NCBI GenBank assembly: GCA_002293185.1
Contig: DBCS01000010.1
Coordinates: 38,708-102,707, forward strand
DNA from: Flavobacteriales bacterium UBA952
Lineage (GTDB): Bacteria; Bacteroidota; Bacteroidia; Flavobacteriales_D; Crocinitomicaceae
Length of the DNA: 64,000 nucleotides
Direction of reading: 5' to 3'
Under the pieces are notes generated by a model. It saw only the letters and a program-made list of their open reading frames with translations. It did no database searches and was not told the DNA's origin. A program made the position numbers and the translations under genes. Positions 62,179 through 64,000 of this stretch are shown piece by piece (position 1 is the first letter of the stretch; every line of letters begins with the position of its first letter).

Positions 62179-64000
62179 TTACTCTTGAAGAGGCAAAATA
62201 TACCTCAGTTGTAATTGCCCCTGTTCATCTCTGAACAATTCATAACCATTGTGTTGTCTGAGCATCCAATCCATAAACGCACCGTCTAAATTACGCTGCT
62301 CTAGAAGAAGCGTCTGTGTAGGGCCCTTTAGGCTTACATTGCGTTTGCGCATTTCCTTTAAGTACATTTGCTGCACTAAATCCCATTGCGATTCTTTTTG
62401 AACCGCAGAGATAATCAATTCTTTTTGGTCGTCGTAAATGAAAACACCTACTCTATTGAATCTACTGAGTTCGCTAGGGCAATCAGAACACCTGAGTTCG
62501 TATCGAGAAATAGGATCTGGCAAAATCACCTTTTTCATCTCAGGAATCTGCAAAGTTTGAATTTGCTGTTGCAATTGTGCAGTGAAGACTTGCTGAGGCT
62601 CCACTTTTTCAAATGTTTCAAACTGAATTCCAGACTGAGAAAGTAATTTGGCCTGTGCTAAATCGATGCGCTTTCCTTCATAATAGGCCACAATATATGC
62701 ATCAGTAATGCCTTTAGCCACCGCTTGTTGTTGGCGGGTCTTGGCCTCCTGTATATTGGAAAACTTGCCACTTGCGTATCTATACTGACCTTTAGCGGTT
62801 CGGGCTTCTATAAGTTCATTAAGGCCCAATTGAGCTTCACTTGTGAGTGGGCGGTTATAAACGCCAACTTGCACACTGTAATAGAGCCCTTGACCGGGCC
62901 CGGCAAATTTGCTACTTTGTACGGCAATATTTGTGTTGGCCGTTACAACTTGTTTTTCAAGTGCACGGCCCTGAGCTAAACTCAGGCGCGTACAATTCTG
63001 GTAGGCTACCACAAAAGCATCGGTGTAACCTAGCGTTCGGATCAATTTTTGTTGTTGCAGTGCCTCTGTGGAGCTTTGAAAATATCCAGCCATGTATACT
63101 GTCAGGCCATTGGCGAGTATTTGGCCATCTACGGGTGTGAATTCTCTAAAACGCGCTGCCGGAACAGGTTTTCTAAAGGCGCCTACCTGAACCCTAAAGA
63201 CCAAACCTTCCGGACAAGGCAACCCAACGGGTAAAGGAGCCAAATTTGTAGGTATTTGTTGCCTTTGAAAAGTACTGGTTGTTCTCACGCTGGCTGGCTC
63301 AAATGCTGGCTGGTCTGTACTAGCCGTTGTGTTACTTACTGGTTTGTAATTATCTTGCAACAGCTGCTCTAGTTCAGCTTGATTTGCAACCTGAAGTAAG
63401 TTTTGTTTTTGCGTGTATAATTGGTCAAGGATAGTTGCTTGAGCAACCAGTAAATGAAGAAGCGTGTCTTGGGCTGCAGGCTCGTAATTTTCTTCTAATG
63501 CTCTAATGGCCAGCTGATTTTGCAGCAATGTTTCCTTGGTTTGTTCAAAAGCCCCACGCTCTGCTACATAATTGATGTAGCCTTGAATTTCCGCTTCAGT
63601 AGTTAGCTTATTATTTGCTAAAGCAGGGGCCGCATTATTTTTGGACGAAGGAAGCGTTAATGCCAAGGCTAAAGTATCTAATTCTTTGTTGGAAAGCCCC
63701 ACGCGCTCCAGTACCGGAAGTTGATTAATATCCAAATCGTTCATATTAGAAAGCGCCTCAAATTGTTGTGTAAATTCATTGACCCGTTGCGTAAGATTCG
63801 TATGCTCCATTGTAAGATTCTCATTTTCTGGAATCCTATTCTCGTTCTCCAAAGAGAGATTGGTGTTCTCTGGAGTACTATTCCCGTTCTCTATAGAAAG
63901 ATTGGTAATCTCCGTAGTAATATTCTCGTTCTTTGGATCAATTGTTTCAGGTGCTGAGATGAAAGGTTCTGGAATCGTTGTCTCTGGGATAGATGCTTCT
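62179..64000 (-). CDS. Tandem SPOR-like domain protein, C-terminal part (5' end outside window)
   Basis: About 606 residues are visible and the frame stays open to the window edge, so the start lies beyond 64000. Two SPOR-like units occur: FRVQVGAFRKPVPAARFREF with TDAFVVAYQNCTRLSL, and YYSVQVGVYNRPL with TDAYIVAYYEGKRIDL, each about 100 residues. The C-terminus has a separate domain with two cysteines (CSDCP). Upstream, a Glu/Asn-rich heptad repeat tract spans 63787-63933. SPOR domains bind denuded peptidoglycan, so a cell-envelope role is likely. The stop abuts that of the convergent gene. Confidence 0.8.
   Translation of the reverse strand, partial: EASIPETTIPEPFISAPETIDPKNENITTEITNLSIENGNSTPENTNLSLENENRIPENENLTMEHTNLTQRVNEFTQQFEALSNMNDLDINQLPVLERVGLSNKELDTLALALTLPSSKNNAAPALANNKLTTEAEIQGYINYVAERGAFEQTKETLLQNQLAIRALEENYEPAAQDTLLHLLVAQATILDQLYTQKQNLLQVANQAELEQLLQDNYKPVSNTTASTDQPAFEPASVRTTSTFQRQQIPTNLAPLPVGLPCPEGLVFRVQVGAFRKPVPAARFREFTPVDGQILANGLTVYMAGYFQSSTEALQQQKLIRTLGYTDAFVVAYQNCTRLSLAQGRALEKQVVTANTNIAVQSSKFAGPGQGLYYSVQVGVYNRPLTSEAQLGLNELIEARTAKGQYRYASGKFSNIQEAKTRQQQAVAKGITDAYIVAYYEGKRIDLAQAKLLSQSGIQFETFEKVEPQQVFTAQLQQQIQTLQIPEMKKVILPDPISRYELRCSDCPSELSRFNRVGVFIYDDQKELIISAVQKESQWDLVQQMYLKEMRKRNVSLKGPTQTLLLEQRNLDGAFMDWMLRQHNGYELFRDEQGQLQLRYILPLQE
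63787..63933 (-). repeat. Seven tandem 21-bp coding repeats
   Basis: Seven units of exactly 21 bp encode heptads of the pattern ENxNLTx (for example ENENRIP, ENTNLSL). They lie in the N-terminal part of the SPOR-like protein and may form a spacer of variable length. Confidence 0.85.

Noticed and set aside
62170..62183. 14-bp palindrome over two abutting stop codons
   Set aside because: It consists mainly of the two convergent TAA stops and AT-rich codons, without a loop or T-run; probably chance.

Overview
The window is a contiguous piece of a Bacteroidota chromosome, most likely a Flavobacteriales-type genome. The evidence is the TAnnTTTG promoter -7 boxes ahead of many genes, the phylum-typical short NuoG (about 320 residues, no molybdopterin domain), the order DUF3822-rsmD-coaD, and BatA-type, VF530 and DUF2721 genes. 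Genes are dense, often with 1-4 bp stop/start overlaps, and no rRNA, CRISPR array or recognisable transposase is present.

Layout. 1-11957: a nuo operon from the end of nuoB to nuoN, encoding respiratory complex I (the upstream end lies outside the window). 11969-15234: four genes on the same strand (extended SDR/epimerase, CPBP protease-like membrane protein, classical SDR, 7-TM protein) that may be read from the nuo transcript and end at a strong bidirectional hairpin. 15286-16090: a small outer-membrane-type protein and a tRNA-Arg(TCG) with its own promoter, a duplicated 5' half and a terminator. 16254-19209: pntA-pntB proton-translocating transhydrogenase. 19263-23937: DEAD-box helicase, a MoxR/ChlI-like AAA+ ATPase paired with a von Willebrand A protein, DUF2721 and VF530 proteins. 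23995-28915: an aldehyde dehydrogenase, a DevBCA-like exporter (ATPase, adaptor lipoprotein, permease) and rluF.

28734-34993 is the most unusual part. The last 182 bp of rluF occur twice, identically, 6078 bp apart. Between the copies lies an AT-rich insert holding three exported proteins on the minus strand (a 634-residue protein, a protein made of six 20-residue repeats, and a FISUMP-domain protein), a divergent HTH-like regulator, and a broken lipoprotein fused to the second rluF tail. No integrase is visible. It looks like a recently acquired island that left rluF intact.

34997-46459: M1 peptidase, Ppx/GppA phosphatase, an ABC-2 exporter pair, a CPBP protease, dnaJ and grpE on the minus strand; TraB/GumN and nitroreductase on the plus strand; clpC on the minus strand. 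These include a proteostasis group (dnaJ, grpE, clpC). 46634-57615: gyrA, a TPR protein, a BatA-type membrane protein, a dihydroorotase-like protein lacking its metal ligands, a methyltransferase, an ABC-F ATPase and an M61 peptidase. 57608-64000: a RecD-like helicase (minus), the DUF3822-rsmD-coaD-thioredoxin-fold run (plus), and the end of a large tandem SPOR-like protein (minus) with seven 21-bp coding repeats; its start lies beyond the window.

Non-standard observations: the rluF-bracketed island, a tRNA-Arg with a compensated U19-A56 tertiary pair, a DnaJ that lost exactly one of its two zinc sites, and a pseudo-dihydroorotase.
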